A DNA stretch of 23,872 bases from Cytidiella melzeri (GCA_022592445.1 JABYQR010000519.1:1-23872), one strand, 5' to 3'; shown: positions 8,695-19,100, counted from the first letter of the stretch. Notes: a model not told the origin generated them from the letters alone. Made by a program: numbers and translations.

Positions 8695-8986
8695 TATTGT
8701 AATTTATGACGCGCCTTTGGACCATACACGGAAATCCCGAAGTCCCGACTGCTTCCGCCACTCCCGCGTACTATTTCTATCTATTCCGTTCTTTTTCTGT
8801 TACGCATAACTGTACTTGTATTACCGCTCTCCACTTGTATCCGCGCATCCGTCCATTTCTCTCTTTCCTATTTTATCTTATCCTTTATTTTGTATAACTA
8901 TAAAAACACTTGTATTCGCCTCATTTTAATTATCATCTCATTTTCTGTTCTCTCTCTCGTGCGTTCGCAATCCTCTCGCAACAACA
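8695..8986 (+). repeat. 3' LTR of the Copia element
   Basis: 292 bp, same length as the 5' LTR, with two transitions between them. The TATA box is at 8899-8905. It ends ACAACA just before the GTTGG target copy. Confidence 0.95.
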
Positions 8987-8991
8987 GTTGG
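8987..8991 (+). repeat. 5-bp target-site duplication of Copia element, right copy
   Basis: GTTGG, identical to 4215-4219. Gene A coding sequence resumes at 8992. Confidence 0.9.
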
Positions 8992-9056
8992 AGAAGATGA
9001 GCAAAGGTGGTGGGTTGTGGTATTCCACAGTGAAAAAAGAGTGGGACAAATGTTAA

Positions 9057-9700
9057 GTAAGATATGGCAGTTCATATATTTGATGTCATGACAAGTCAAA
9101 ATGATGTACATGTATTCCCTGTTGATTATTTTATAGCCCTCTTACCACACACCTTCCGCTTCTGCCCGTACCTCGTCTCTGACACCGGTATATATCTTCT
9201 GAGGCTACTCGTGACAAAGCAACACATTCAGAATCATTTTCGTTGGAAAAACACCATGGTAAAGAGGAGATCGCACAGACAAAGCACCGTCCAAGACCGC
9301 AACGTCACGCAACAACTTGAATTACCAGTATCAAGCCAGAGTGCTTCTTGGTGCCACAAACTCATTGTCAGAGAATAACATTGTTCCTCCGTGCTCGTTT
9401 CGATGTCCAAGACTTCTGGGATGTTTCACCGACTTGGACAGCAACGGGACATGTGCTGACAGCAAAACCCGTGGATTTGTCAAGGACGTAACGTATGTGT
9501 GAGGTCTGTGAAGCTGATTGGGGACAAGACAACGGGTAGAATGTGAGTTTTCACCAACCCTTTTTGTATCCGTTGCTGTTGACTGAGGATGGACTGCAGG
9601 CCCCCCCCCCCCCCCATCAAACGAACGATATGCAAGAGATGCAAGATGGTACTTGTACCCAGCAACACCACCCGAGTACAAGTGCGAGTGAGATGTACAT
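9057..9700 (-). repeat. inverted duplication, left arm (3' flank of gene A)
   Basis: The reverse complement of this stretch aligns along its whole length with 21408-22017. Shared runs include TCGGGTGGTGTTGCTGGG, ATCCACGGG, AGAAGTCTTGGACATCGAAA, GACGGTGCTTTGTCT, AAAATGATTCTGA and CAACAGGGAATACATG. By eye about four in five bases agree, with small indels. With gene A and its paralogue this extends the inverted duplication to a gene plus 3' flank. The open frames here are short and I do not call them genes, although the frame GGVAG.YKYH followed by PQST is partly shared. Confidence 0.88.
9601..9615. repeat. homopolymer run of 15 C
   Basis: An uninterrupted C tract lies within the left arm of the inverted duplication and is absent from the right arm. 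Length may be unreliable in assembled data. Confidence 0.9.
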
Positions 9701-9891
9701 GTAACACGTTCTACAGGCTTGCAGAGCTGCTATAATGCATTCTCAACGAAGCATAACTTCAAAACCCCGCACGCCTCACGTGCGCAGGACAAGAGCACGT
9801 TCGTGCCCTTACTCGCACTGATGTCTCCAACTCGCGCGAATTCTTCGAGGGAATAATCCATGTCTCACGGCGTGTCTCTCTTGCAATGGCC

Positions 9892-9898
9892 TATAAAA
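9892..9898 (+). promoter_or_regulatory. TATA box of the phytase gene
   Basis: TATAAAA lies 68 bp before the phytase ATG. The chitinase and GMC genes have similarly placed boxes. Confidence 0.6.
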
Positions 9899-9965
9899 GC
9901 TGTCTTACCCGGAGCCCCATGGAATCTCGAGCTTTCTCCCAGTCTGAGTTGGTAGGGACGCGGCG

Positions 9966-11686
9966 ATGTTCTCGTTCACTTGGATGATGGTGGTGGCCAT
10001 GTCACCGTTCGCGATCCGAGTCGTGTTTGCGATGTCTGTTCCCCACCCTGTCACACCTATCCTCCCGTTAACGGAAAGAGAGCAACTAGAATGGGCCCAA
10101 TATTCGCCCTATTTTGCTCGAGCTGTGTACAAAGAGCCTCCTAGTGGGTGCCAGATCGACCAGGTATGTCGGATCGGTTTACTACTATCCAAACCTCACG
10201 TGCTTATTCACTGAACCTGAACTAGGTCAACATCGTTCGTATCTCATCGCTCTCTCAGAGAATATGAGACCACACAGTAAACAAAATTTTGTTTTAGCTC
10301 CAGCGGCACGGTGCCAGATTTCCCACCTCTGGCGCTGCGACAAAGATTCAAGCAGCCCTCGCCAAACTCCAAACCGTGACCAACTTCACGGACTCTCGTT
10401 TAGACTTTGTAAAGAGTTTCACGTTTAACCTGGGTACGGACGACCTAGTCAAGTTCGGCGCTGATCAGTAAAGCAATATCTCTTCTCATGTTGTTCACGT
10501 GCCTTTTATTGACGAGGTGTGGCTATGATAGATCCTTCGATGCTGGTCAGGAGGCCTTCCTTCGTTACTCGAAGCTCTTCGACGGGAACGACATTCCCTT
10601 TGTGCGTTCGGATGTCAGCGCACGTGTGGTCGCTTCTGCCAACAACTGGACCGCAGGGTTTGCGTTTGCAAGCCAAAACGTCTTCCAACCCCATCTCGCT
10701 GTCATCCTCGGTATCGGGGCAAGTGTTCCAGCCCCGTCATCGTTTTTTGCTTCCTTCTGACCCTCGATGCCTGCACTAGACAAACGACACTCTCGACGAT
10801 AGCCAGTGTCCTGACGCTGGCGACTCAACCGAGCAGGTCTCTGCCTGGGAAGCAGTCTACGCCACACCTATCGCAAACCGTCTAAACACCGCCGCTCCCG
10901 GTGCGAACCTCACCACCACCGACGTCTTCAACCTCATCAGCCTGTGCCCTTTCGACACGATCTTCAACTTCAAAAAAAGCCCGTGGTGCACTCTCTTTGA
11001 ACAATTCCCAACCGCTCTACCTGGGTTCGCCTACGACGGTGACTTGAACAAGTTTTATGGTACAGGGTGAGTATGTTGGTGTTGTGTTATGTTGTGTCCA
11101 CACATCCGTTTTCCAATTTTCCAAAGTCTCACGATGTAGTAGGTACGGCCAACCTCTCGGACCCGTCCAAGGCGTCGGATACATCAACGAACTCCTCTCC
11201 CGTCTCACCCACTCTCCAGTCCGCGACTCGACGCAAACGAACCGCACGTTAGACTCTTCCCCACTCACTTTCCCACTCACCCGCTCTCTATACGCAGATT
11301 TCACACACGACGACGAAATCGCAGCTATCGTCTCTGCCATCGGCTTGTTCCGCCAACCACGTCCCCTCGATCCGACGAACCCTGGACCCGACTCGAGTAG
11401 GACGTGGAAGGCCAGCACGATCGTGCCGTTTTCGGGTAGGGTTGTCGTTGAAAGGTTGGTTTGTACCGTGACAGCGCGTACTGGACCCGGGGTGTTAGGG
11501 TTGAGGAAGAAGAGTGTGGAGGGGAAGGTGCGTGTGCTTGTGCAAGACGAGGTACAGCATTTGGAGTTTTGCGAGGCTGACGAGGACGGGGTGTGTACTC
11601 TCGACGCGTTCGTCGAGAGCCAGTCTTTTGCGAGGGAGGATGGGGATGGAGAGTTTCAAGAATGCTTTGCGGGTGTTTCTGCTTGA
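9966..11686 (+). CDS. secreted phytase (histidine acid phosphatase family)
   Basis: My model has six exons: 9966-10163, 10226-10234, 10298-10467, 10532-10724, 10780-11066 and 11143-11686, giving 466 residues, the usual size for fungal phytases. The enzyme releases phosphate from phytate outside the cell through a phospho-histidine intermediate. The N-terminus is hydrophobic and looks like a signal peptide. The catalytic motif RHGARFP is at the start of exon 3, and the C-terminal proton-donor motif His-Asp is in YADFTHDDEIAAI (exon 6). Other family blocks are YFARAVYKEPPSGC, GPVQGVGYINELLSRLT and VLVQDEVQHLEFC. Several N-glycosylation sequons (NWT, NLT, NRT, NFT) fit secretion. Exon 2 is only 9 nt and supplies the VNI that normally precedes the active site. 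Two introns use GTTC-type donors (10235, 10725), the second less certain. Convergent with the chitinase downstream. Confidence 0.92.
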
Positions 11687-11993
11687 TTGGGAAGGAGGCA
11701 GAGTGCTGCGCTTGTAAAGTGTGCGAGTTTGTGTTCATGACCTTCACGCAAAACCTCGAAAGACATACGAAGTCGTCGTACTTGTGCTTGCAATTGGGAT
11801 GAAATATATATGTCATCCACTTTTCACTCTGGACTACGAATCAGTCGCTCGAAATATGAATCATAATACTCTACATGATAATCTGATGCAATTGTCGTCT
11901 CTGGGCGTCATCCAGTCGTCGCAGTATCGTAACTCGTATGTTGTGCGGGTATAAGCGTGATTCATGGTTGCTTGTATGCGCATGGGAAAAGGT
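11687..11993. other. convergent intergenic region
   Basis: This AT-richer spacer between the 3' ends of the phytase and the chitinase presumably holds both 3' UTRs. No gene or repeat is seen. Confidence 0.6.
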
Positions 11994-14258
11994 CTACTTG
12001 CCCAGAGCTTTTCTGATCACAGTCTGCAGGGTATAACCATCGTCCTGTGGTCGATAAAATTTGTGAGTTTGGCAGCGGAATAATTGGAAGTGGAGATACT
12101 ACTTACTTGATCTAGCGACCAAGTCATCGTACCGGCCATACCGACCTGCTTGGCGTAGGCGGCCTTGTCGTTCAAGGAGTACGTGTCATCGTATGTGACG
12201 ACGGTCCGACGAGACGTGTTGAACAGGAACTACAACATGTAGCTGTTAGGACAGGTAAGTCCTCACTAACCGTCACTCACTGGAGTGTCACTGCAGTCAT
12301 CCCAGCCTATCCGAAAAAAACCGTTGTGAGCACACACGCTACATCATCTCAGCCAACGCACGTTTACCTTCGGTGTATCCGTTGGCTTGCACGTATGTGC
12401 CGCTCGAGGTCTTTGTCAACGCGCCGAGAGCGACGATCTGGTTGAACGCGATCTGTTGTCCATAATAACTACTCAAATCTCCATTCCCCGCTTCGACCTC
12501 GATCGTCTTTTGCTTCTGCTTTGTCCTGTCGTGCTTCCCCTCGAGGAAATTCGGTTTTTCCTTGAACGCCTCCCGAACAAGAGGGCACATAGGTACAGGG
12601 TTCCTCGTGGGCAATCCGAGTACACGTTCTCTGTATTTTTGGACGTTGAACCCAGGCGGTGGGATCGCTATGCCGGTCAAGGTCGTCGCCGTACTCTCCG
12701 ACACGTACCCGTAGAGTGGAAGACCGAGGAGCATCTTGTTGGCTGGGAACCCAGCAGCCGTCCACTGGGCGAATGCTGCTTCGGCACTGGCCTGAGGCTG
12801 TTGAGACGTTCCGCACAAGTTTCCTAGGGGCGCGTTGGGTCCAGGAGTAGAAGATGCACCTGGGTAGATGAGGGTTATCGTTAGTGACCCGTTTCTAAGC
12901 CGCTACTGCTAAAAACTGACCCCAAACATCGTAGTTCCTTGACGAATAACATTCCGTTAGCTCGATATGTTCGTATGACTTGCTTCTACTCACATGATGT
13001 TGATGTAGGTCAGCTGTGCTGCGTACGAAGCTACGTTTGTGAGTGGACTACCATTCGCTCCTAGGAAAGGCTCCTGCGTGACCGCTGCAGAGATGATCTT
13101 GGATGACCCGAGCGCCGAGCGGAGAGAGGTCAAGAAAGTTAGGAGGTTTGCAGAGTCTGCTGTGGAGTGCAAATTTCCTGCGCCCTCGGAATTCGGATAT
13201 TCCTGCAACTCGTGTCAGACCGGAGCTGGGAAGAAGCCCAAAGTGTGTCCTTACCCAGTCGATATCGATGCCTACAAGAGTACGTCAGCGTTTGATACGT
13301 TATGTGCTTTTGTTGATGCTCACCGTCCAAGCCATAGGTATTCACAGCACTGACAGCCGCGTTGACGAACGTAGAACGGTTGGAAGCACTGTTGACAGCC
13401 TGAGAGAAGTAATAACTGCCTCCCCATCCTCCTGTGAATAGCGATAGTGAGTCCCTGTTGAATTACACTCTATGCCACGCGCGATGCAAGCTTACCGATG
13501 GACAAGACGACTTTTGTGCCTTTGCCACTGTTGTGCGCAGCAGTGACAAGTCTCTGTAGGACAGACGTCGAGCCGCTGTCGTAGCTGATACCGGATGAAG
13601 CGTTGGGCGTCGCAAAGGCTTTATAATCATTTAGGTGTTTTCATACAGGACGTACTGGATTTTGGGTGCTCACCAAAGAAGAGGATGTCAAACTTGGAGT
13701 AGTCCAAGCTCTCAGGCGGCCAACTGTCCGCCGACCAATCTGGATAATACGCAGCGGCGATGGGGGTGGTACTAGCGGCAGCGGCAAGCTTGGATTGGAC
13801 TTCTAAAGCAGCCTTACGCGACAGGGTTGACGGAAGGGCGTCCTCGAGGTTGAGCTCCTTGGCAGAGTCGGACGATTGGGACAAGAAGCTTGTCAGGGCG
13901 GTATGGGGTTGGTGTTGTGGCGATGCGAGCAAGTTGTTGAGGTATGTAGTGAGTCCTAGCTTGCGTTCCGCGATGAGGCTGTCGTCTGCCCAGGCGGAGG
14001 GGATGAAGGAGGTTACGAGGATGCGCTTTGGAGGCAGCTTCTCGTTGTCTGCGAGTGTGGTGTGCAAATCGAGGAACTATGTCACGAAGGTGAGTCGGCC
14101 GGTATGTTTATGACGAGGTGGCTGCTTACATCAGAGTACCGCTTTGCAACACGAGTGGTCTTGCCGTCTGCTGCTACAGCGTCGACGAGGTAAATGACGT
14201 GAGGACGAGGGTTGGATGCCGTGGTGTGGTCGTTGATGGTGACACTGGTGAAAGCCAT
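11994..14258 (-). CDS. PX-domain/GH18 chitinase fusion protein
   Basis: My model has eleven exons on the minus strand, 5' to 3': 14258-14130, 14076-13674, 13618-13496, 13431-13324, 13271-13255, 13202-12994, 12937-12921, 12859-12368, 12306-12281, 12229-12107 and 12044-11994, in frame throughout, 565 residues. Residues about 1-110 look like a PX (phox) phosphoinositide-binding domain: RVAKRYSDFLDLHTTL and the Pro-rich LPPKR, followed by a helical tail. From about residue 165 it is a GH18 chitinase: AAYYPDW, the SxGG motif VVLSIGGWGGSYYF, the catalytic DGIDIDWE with its Glu intact, YINIMNYDVWG, and the C-terminal TWSLDQ. There is no signal peptide, so the enzyme is probably intracellular and may be held at phosphoinositide membranes. 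Two exons are 17 nt, one encoding the catalytic Asp cluster with the Glu across the next intron. A Lys-rich insert (about GKHDRTKQKQK) lies in the catalytic domain. Substrate (chitin or chito-oligosaccharides) is inferred from the family. Confidence 0.9.
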
Positions 14259-14317
14259 GTTTCTTGGCCGTGAAAGGAGGGGAGCGGTTCGTTGAGAGAC
14301 GAGAAATTCTGACTGGT

Positions 14318-14324
14318 CTTTATA
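14318..14324 (-). promoter_or_regulatory. TATA box of the PX-GH18 gene
   Basis: TATAAAG on the minus strand, 59 bp before the ATG at 14256-14258. Confidence 0.55.
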
Positions 14325-14364
14325 TGTTTTGTTCCCTACAACTGTCTTAAGAATGACGTGGGGA

Positions 14365-15593
14365 CTAGCCTGATTCGTTCGGATGACGCAGCATCGTCTC
14401 TACAACACTGCGAAGGTCTGCATTCGTCCCTGCCTCACATGGCACGCTGCGTAAGAGACGCGAATTGTCGGTGAAAGGAGTCGCGTATGTGCTCAGACAA
14501 CGACCAAAGAGGAGAGCGAGATTGTGTGGTGTGACCGTGTGCTTAGGCCTCAAGCACCCCGCCACACCACATAGCCTCAAGCAGAGAAGGATCACACAAC
14601 CATGCTGCATTGGCGACAGCTGACACGGTATCAGTAGTGGATGTTGAAGAACATAAGCTGTAAGAAACAAATAAGAGTCGTATGATAAGACAGTAGAAGC
14701 CACGCTTCACATCGGCAACTGTCTGATATTGTACCAAGGAGCGAGTACGCGCACACATGGGCCCTACCGTCATGGGAAAACAATATTCACATCCTCAGAG
14801 TTATTCTTGCATCTTCTCCGGGCGCAGCAGCTGACGTTTAGAGAGCGGCTCGCATACCAAATGGCCCTCGTGCTCCTGAGCCTGAGGCCTGAGCGACGAC
14901 TCGAAAAGATTCTCCGAAGTTAGTTCTCATTCTGGCGCTTCAGGAGTGCGATGGCACAATGTGTCGGATTTGGGGTCTGTAGGATGGAGCGTTCAATGTG
15001 AAACGCAGAGATTTTTTTGGATAACAAGGAAGCGACATACTGTCAGCCACGCGCAACCTTCAAGCTGGAAGACTGACACCGACAGGGATACGACCACTTC
15101 GCCAGTCCTGCAATGGTTCGTGAGCGGGGCCTTCTCTTTGTCCATGTGACGATGATCTTTCGCAAGATGTCGGAGGACATAGGCGCAGATGCAGAGCTAA
15201 CATGCACCTACAAAGGATATGTGGGACGACAAGCAACTGAGGGTTTCACCAGCACAATTGTCTTTTACTGCGCTCTTGAATCTACAGCCAGTGGTATGCA
15301 GGCAATACGGACGCGTCCAGCCACGCCCTTTGCCAACAGCTTGGTAATTAGATTGCGTAGAGAGCTCTAGTATTCCCCAAGCGACCTCTAACCGATGCAG
15401 CATCGAGCACTGTGCAGACTTGTGTCGGGGTGAAAGAGTTGTTGGTCAGTGAAAGAGATACTACGTTTGCCAACGGCCGTGCCCGAGCTTGACTTTGTGG
15501 CGTTTGATCCGATTGTGCCGGCCGGAAGTTATCTTTACTCGTATGAGTATTCACCCGTAATTGGTACAGCCATGACATACAATAAGCAAACAC
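14365..15593 (-). pseudogene. decayed gene with RhoGAP-like C-terminus
   Basis: Protein-like segments in different frames follow each other on the minus strand with stops between them. Near the 5' end is SLSLTNNSFTPTQVCTVLDA (about 15350-15470), which continues only after a frame change into GILELSTQSNYQAVGKG (about 15200-15380). Near the 3' end (14365-14560) is HTVTPHNLALLFGRC, which resembles the helix of RhoGAP domains that carries NLA.(V/L)F, then an ordered tail ending LRHPNESG at the stop. The middle (14700-15200) has several stops and no recoverable exon set. I infer a relic of a GTPase-activating protein gene. A live gene with unusual introns is the alternative, and the RhoGAP assignment rests on one motif. 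Confidence 0.35.
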
Positions 15594-16159
15594 GAAGAAG
15601 AAGAATTGTACAATATCAGGATACCCAGGTCAGTCCTGTGTCACGGCTCGAGGCGTGTCGCATACTACTGACACAACCATCAAACAAACATAGACGTACT
15701 GGCGATTGACTTTGTTTTCGTTTTCTACCAGTCATCATGAACGCGGAGCTGTGCGCGCTTGCGGAATACTTAGGTACATACCGTAGAGCTACGCTTTAAA
15801 ACAATTCTCTTCAAGAATCACTGGCAGCGTATATAATAAAGCATAGGCCCGGGCGTGCACGGTACGCGAGCTCAGCAGACTTTGCAAGTACCAGTACGCC
15901 TCTCTCACGAAACCGTCGAGGACTCCGTCGCTAGGCCCTCCGGTTCGGATCGAAGACAGCGGTTCGCACCGCTGAAAAAGGCTTCGACATTAGCTCGAGT
16001 TCTGTCACGATTCGGTTTGTCCACATCAGATGGGGACCGAAGCCCGACTCTTTGCGGTACATCTATGCCTCGATTTAGACACGCCAGGTTAGTATAAAGA
16101 CCCTCTTGATGGCCCGTCCCTCAACGACGCGTCTTTTCCCCTCACATCTCCTCTCCAAT
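15594..16159. other. upstream region of the GMC gene
   Basis: No convincing gene. It contains a second TATA-like run (about 15829-15840) and a perfect 7-bp hairpin at about 15957-15974 (CAGCGGT/ACCGCTG). The proximal TATA box is annotated separately. Confidence 0.4.
16093..16099 (+). promoter_or_regulatory. TATA box of the GMC oxidoreductase gene
   Basis: TATAAAG lies 60 bp before the ATG at 16160. Confidence 0.6.
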
Positions 16160-19100
16160 ATGACAGCCCGCATCCAAGACGTTGCCAATCAGTTTTTCGA
16201 CTATATCATCCTCGGTGAGTGTGGCACATACGAGCCTGCGGGCCACGCATGCTCACCACACGGTATCATGTAGGCGGCGGAGTAAGTCAAGCTTGTATGC
16301 GTTGTAGGAAAGCTCTCATGCTCTGCAGACGGCTGGTTTGACTCTAGCAGCTCGTCTCTCCGAGGATCCGACGAAAACCGTACTTGTTCTGGAAGGAGGA
16401 GCGGCGCACATTGATGTGCCAGACATATGTGAGCGCTCAAGAGTAGTCGTAGTACAAGCTTGATGTTTCTTACTCTTCAGCTCGACCCGCATCGTACGGC
16501 AGCCACTTTGCAAACACAAACTATTCATACGAATATAAACTAGTAAGCGCACTCCAATCTCGACGGTACAAAAGCAGCTCAAATGCTCTCGTCAGGCAAA
16601 GCAGAAGTTTGCTGGCGACAGGGAAACGGTGTGGCAGCGGTAATGTTGTTCGTCATGCTCTCGCGTTCGCCTGCATTTTCATCCGTCAATCAGTGGCAAA
16701 GGCTTGGGCGGATCTTCTGGGATCAACTTTCTGTGCTGGCTGAAGCCATCCCGTGGCGACATTGACGGTAGGACCTTGACCGCGATCTCATACCGGCCAA
16801 GTGTTCATGATTCGTCACTGTAGACTTTGAGGCTCTTGGTAACCCTGGCTGGTGCTGGGAAAACTATCAACATTTTGTCACACGCACAGAGGGGTATGTC
16901 CATTGAGAATCGTGTAAGAGAATAGATTTTGATTCGTGAGCGCTGTGGTAGGTTTAGGGAGCCTTCGAGGCTGGCCAAACACAAGGTAGATCTCAAGATC
17001 GATACGATTGGAAGAGACGGCAAGTAGCCTTCCTCTCCTTGTTGCGTGCAAGACATGGTCTGAGACCGTGAATATCAGGCCCCCTTTGTTTGCAGTTCCC
17101 GAACAAGATTGACGAAGGCGAGCGTCATATCCAACAGGCAAATAATTGATAGCTTGAATGCAACTCCTCCTAACATGTACTCTAGGCGTTTTTCAACAAC
17201 GGATTCTCTCCTGCTGCGCATCCAGTGAGCTGCTCTTCGAACCCTGAGCTGAATGTGTGCTGATCAGCATATTAGATGAGTGGCGATGTAAGCTTGTGAT
17301 TACTCTCGATGCTGTGGTTGACTCAACAATCAATAGCCGAAAGGATTCTTCTTTGCTCCAGTAACCCACGACTCAAAGTCGCATCGCTCCTACTCGACCA
17401 CTGTAAGTTCTTCCCTCCGCTCAGAGTTGTTCGTCGTTCTCATGTGATCATAACAGGCATTCTATGTTCCCAACAAGGACCGCGAGAATCTCAATGTTCT
17501 CATTACCGCCACCGTCCGTCGAGTACTGTTCACGCCTGAGCCAAGTGGCAATTTGATTGCTACGAGCGTTGAGTTCGAGCATGGAGGCGAAGTGTACGAA
17601 GTGAACGCCAAGCAAGAGGTTGTCGTCAGCGCTGGGTATTCTTGATATTGTCGTTTTTTTCTCGTAACCCTCGTTACTGACACATATACAGAGCTCTCGG
17701 CTCTCCTCATATCCTCGAATTATCTGGAATTGGAAGAAGGGATGTGCTCGAGAAAGCTGGAATCCCTCTCAAGCTGGACCTTCCGGGTGTCGGAGAAAAC
17801 GTCCAGGAGCACATCATGTCTCAGCTCAGTTACGGTGCGTATCTGTGTGCGCCATGTGCGAGGGACGAATCATTCACGTGGAACATATCATGTTGCGATA
17901 GAACTCAAGGACGACGTACAGTTCGATACCCTTGACATGCTTCGTGATCCCGAGACGTATGCCAAGCACCTCGAGCTCCAGTGAGCACCTTGAACTATGC
18001 TACAGGTTCGGGTGAGAGACGCCTAACGTACTGTATGTTCACAGCAAGAACGTGGAAGGAATCTTTACTACGGGTGTTACCTCCTTTGGCTTCGTCACGC
18101 TTGACGAGGTGACCCCCCGGGCTGCAGAGATTTACAAGTCCATGGAGGCCATTGTTGGCAATTTGGACCCCAAGACTACTCCCCCCGGCCTGCTCGAGCA
18201 GTATTCGCTGCTACTTGACCGGTACAAGTCCGGCAGTACCAACCCTGGGCTGGAGTTTATTAGCATGCCCGGGATGATGTCATATCCTAGTACGTGTTTC
18301 AGTAGCGATATCATAGCACACAAAGTTTACGAGAGCGCTTTCCATAGACCCTCCCGAGCCTGGAAGGCGGTACAGCACCCTCTGTGTTGCGGTGAATCAT
18401 CCCTGGTCTAGAGGAACAATTGTAAGCGGTACAATTTCTTGACGGCAATCCCTGTGTTCACGATTTCGTAGCACTCTACCTCTAGCGACCCCAAGAAGAT
18501 GCCCGAGATAGATCCTCACTACTTTGAGCGGGACGTGGGTAAGAACATCACGATCTCTCTTCCTATGTGCCTTCAGGTTGCAACCGAAATTTTGGATCCT
18601 AACGAATCTTGATGACCCAGATCTCACCCTTCTCCTCGAGATGGCGAAGCGTGCTCGTCAAGTAGCTCAAACGTCTCCGATGAAAGAAATGATCGGTGCG
18701 CGTAGATTTTCATGACTAATATCCCTCATTGTGCTGAGTCAAATCTCCAGTAAAGGAACTCAATCCAGGACCCGAGATCGAAAGTGACGAACAGCTCACG
18801 AGTACGTTTTATTGTATGAGGCTGCTTCGTCTTTCTTACTAGAACGCATACGAACAGAATGGATAAGGGAGACTTTTAGCACCGTCTGGCGTACGTCGTC
18901 TTCATGTTGGGCCCTCCAAACGGTGTATACTAAGTGTTCATTTCAGATACCTCTAGTTCCTGCTCCATGCTTCCGAAGGACAAGGGAGGTGTCGTAGACC
19001 ACAACTTGAAGGTGTGTATCTTACATTTGACCGAGTCGACGCTCAACCCACGCATGCGCTGTATAAGGTTTATGGAACTACGAACCTGCGCGTTGTCGAC

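Larger units (their letters stand above)
4220..8986 (+). mobile_element. complete Ty1/Copia LTR retrotransposon (4767 bp)
   Basis: The element has two 292-bp LTRs, a primer-binding site, a leader, one continuous gag-pol frame, a polypurine tract and a 5-bp target duplication (GTTGG). Domain order is Gag, protease, integrase, reverse transcriptase, RNase H, which defines Ty1/Copia; Ty3/Gypsy has integrase last. The LTRs differ at only two of 292 positions by eye (C/T at 4318/8793 and T/C at 4491/8966) and the ORF has no lesion, so the insertion is recent and the element may be competent. It lies in the same orientation as the gene it interrupts. Confidence 0.97.
3577..9056 (+). pseudogene. gene A: putative small secreted protein, broken by two LTR insertions
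   Basis: The coding parts are 3577-3730, 3763-3873, 4106-4219 and 8992-9056 (TAA at 9054-9056), 147 residues in all. The N-terminus MWFKFSTSLILLAVTRAVHS looks like a signal peptide. A 32-nt putative intron (3731-3762) follows codon 51. The frame is then cut at 3873 by a solo LTR and at 4219 by a full Copia element. In both cases, leaving out the element and one 5-bp target copy keeps the frame open with no stop. The product matches the minus-strand paralogue at 22018-22604: both have DLT.LI, a conserved D-WRAV block followed by ..HR and SK, and HSDG/HPDG near the N-terminus. I do not recognise the family and infer no activity. The mature part carries few cysteines. As it stands the gene cannot make its full product. 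Confidence is high that it is a broken gene, lower for the exact start. Confidence 0.8.

Noticed and set aside
7723..8709. Plus-strand frames of 150-154 codons overlapping reverse transcriptase and RNase H
   Set aside because: They lie out of frame with an intact Pol that has clear motifs, and are low-complexity Ser/Thr/Arg-rich translations of it.
9331..9681. Coding frame in the left arm sharing residues with a frame in the right arm
   Set aside because: The shared residues follow from nucleotide duplication; the two frames diverge after indels and have no start, domain or conserved length.
11017..11816. Minus-strand frames antisense to the last phytase exon
   Set aside because: The plus-strand frame is conserved phytase; the antisense frames have no recognisable features.
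12387..12850. Plus-strand frames antisense to the chitinase
   Set aside because: They overlap the longest GH18 exon and show no independent support.
15957..15974. Perfect hairpin as a terminator or regulatory RNA
   Set aside because: A single 7-bp stem in GC-rich sequence is expected by chance, and intrinsic terminators do not apply to RNA polymerase II genes.
15855..16097. 80-codon plus-strand frame upstream of the GMC gene
   Set aside because: No recognisable family, basic low-information composition, and it overlaps the promoter with the TATA box.
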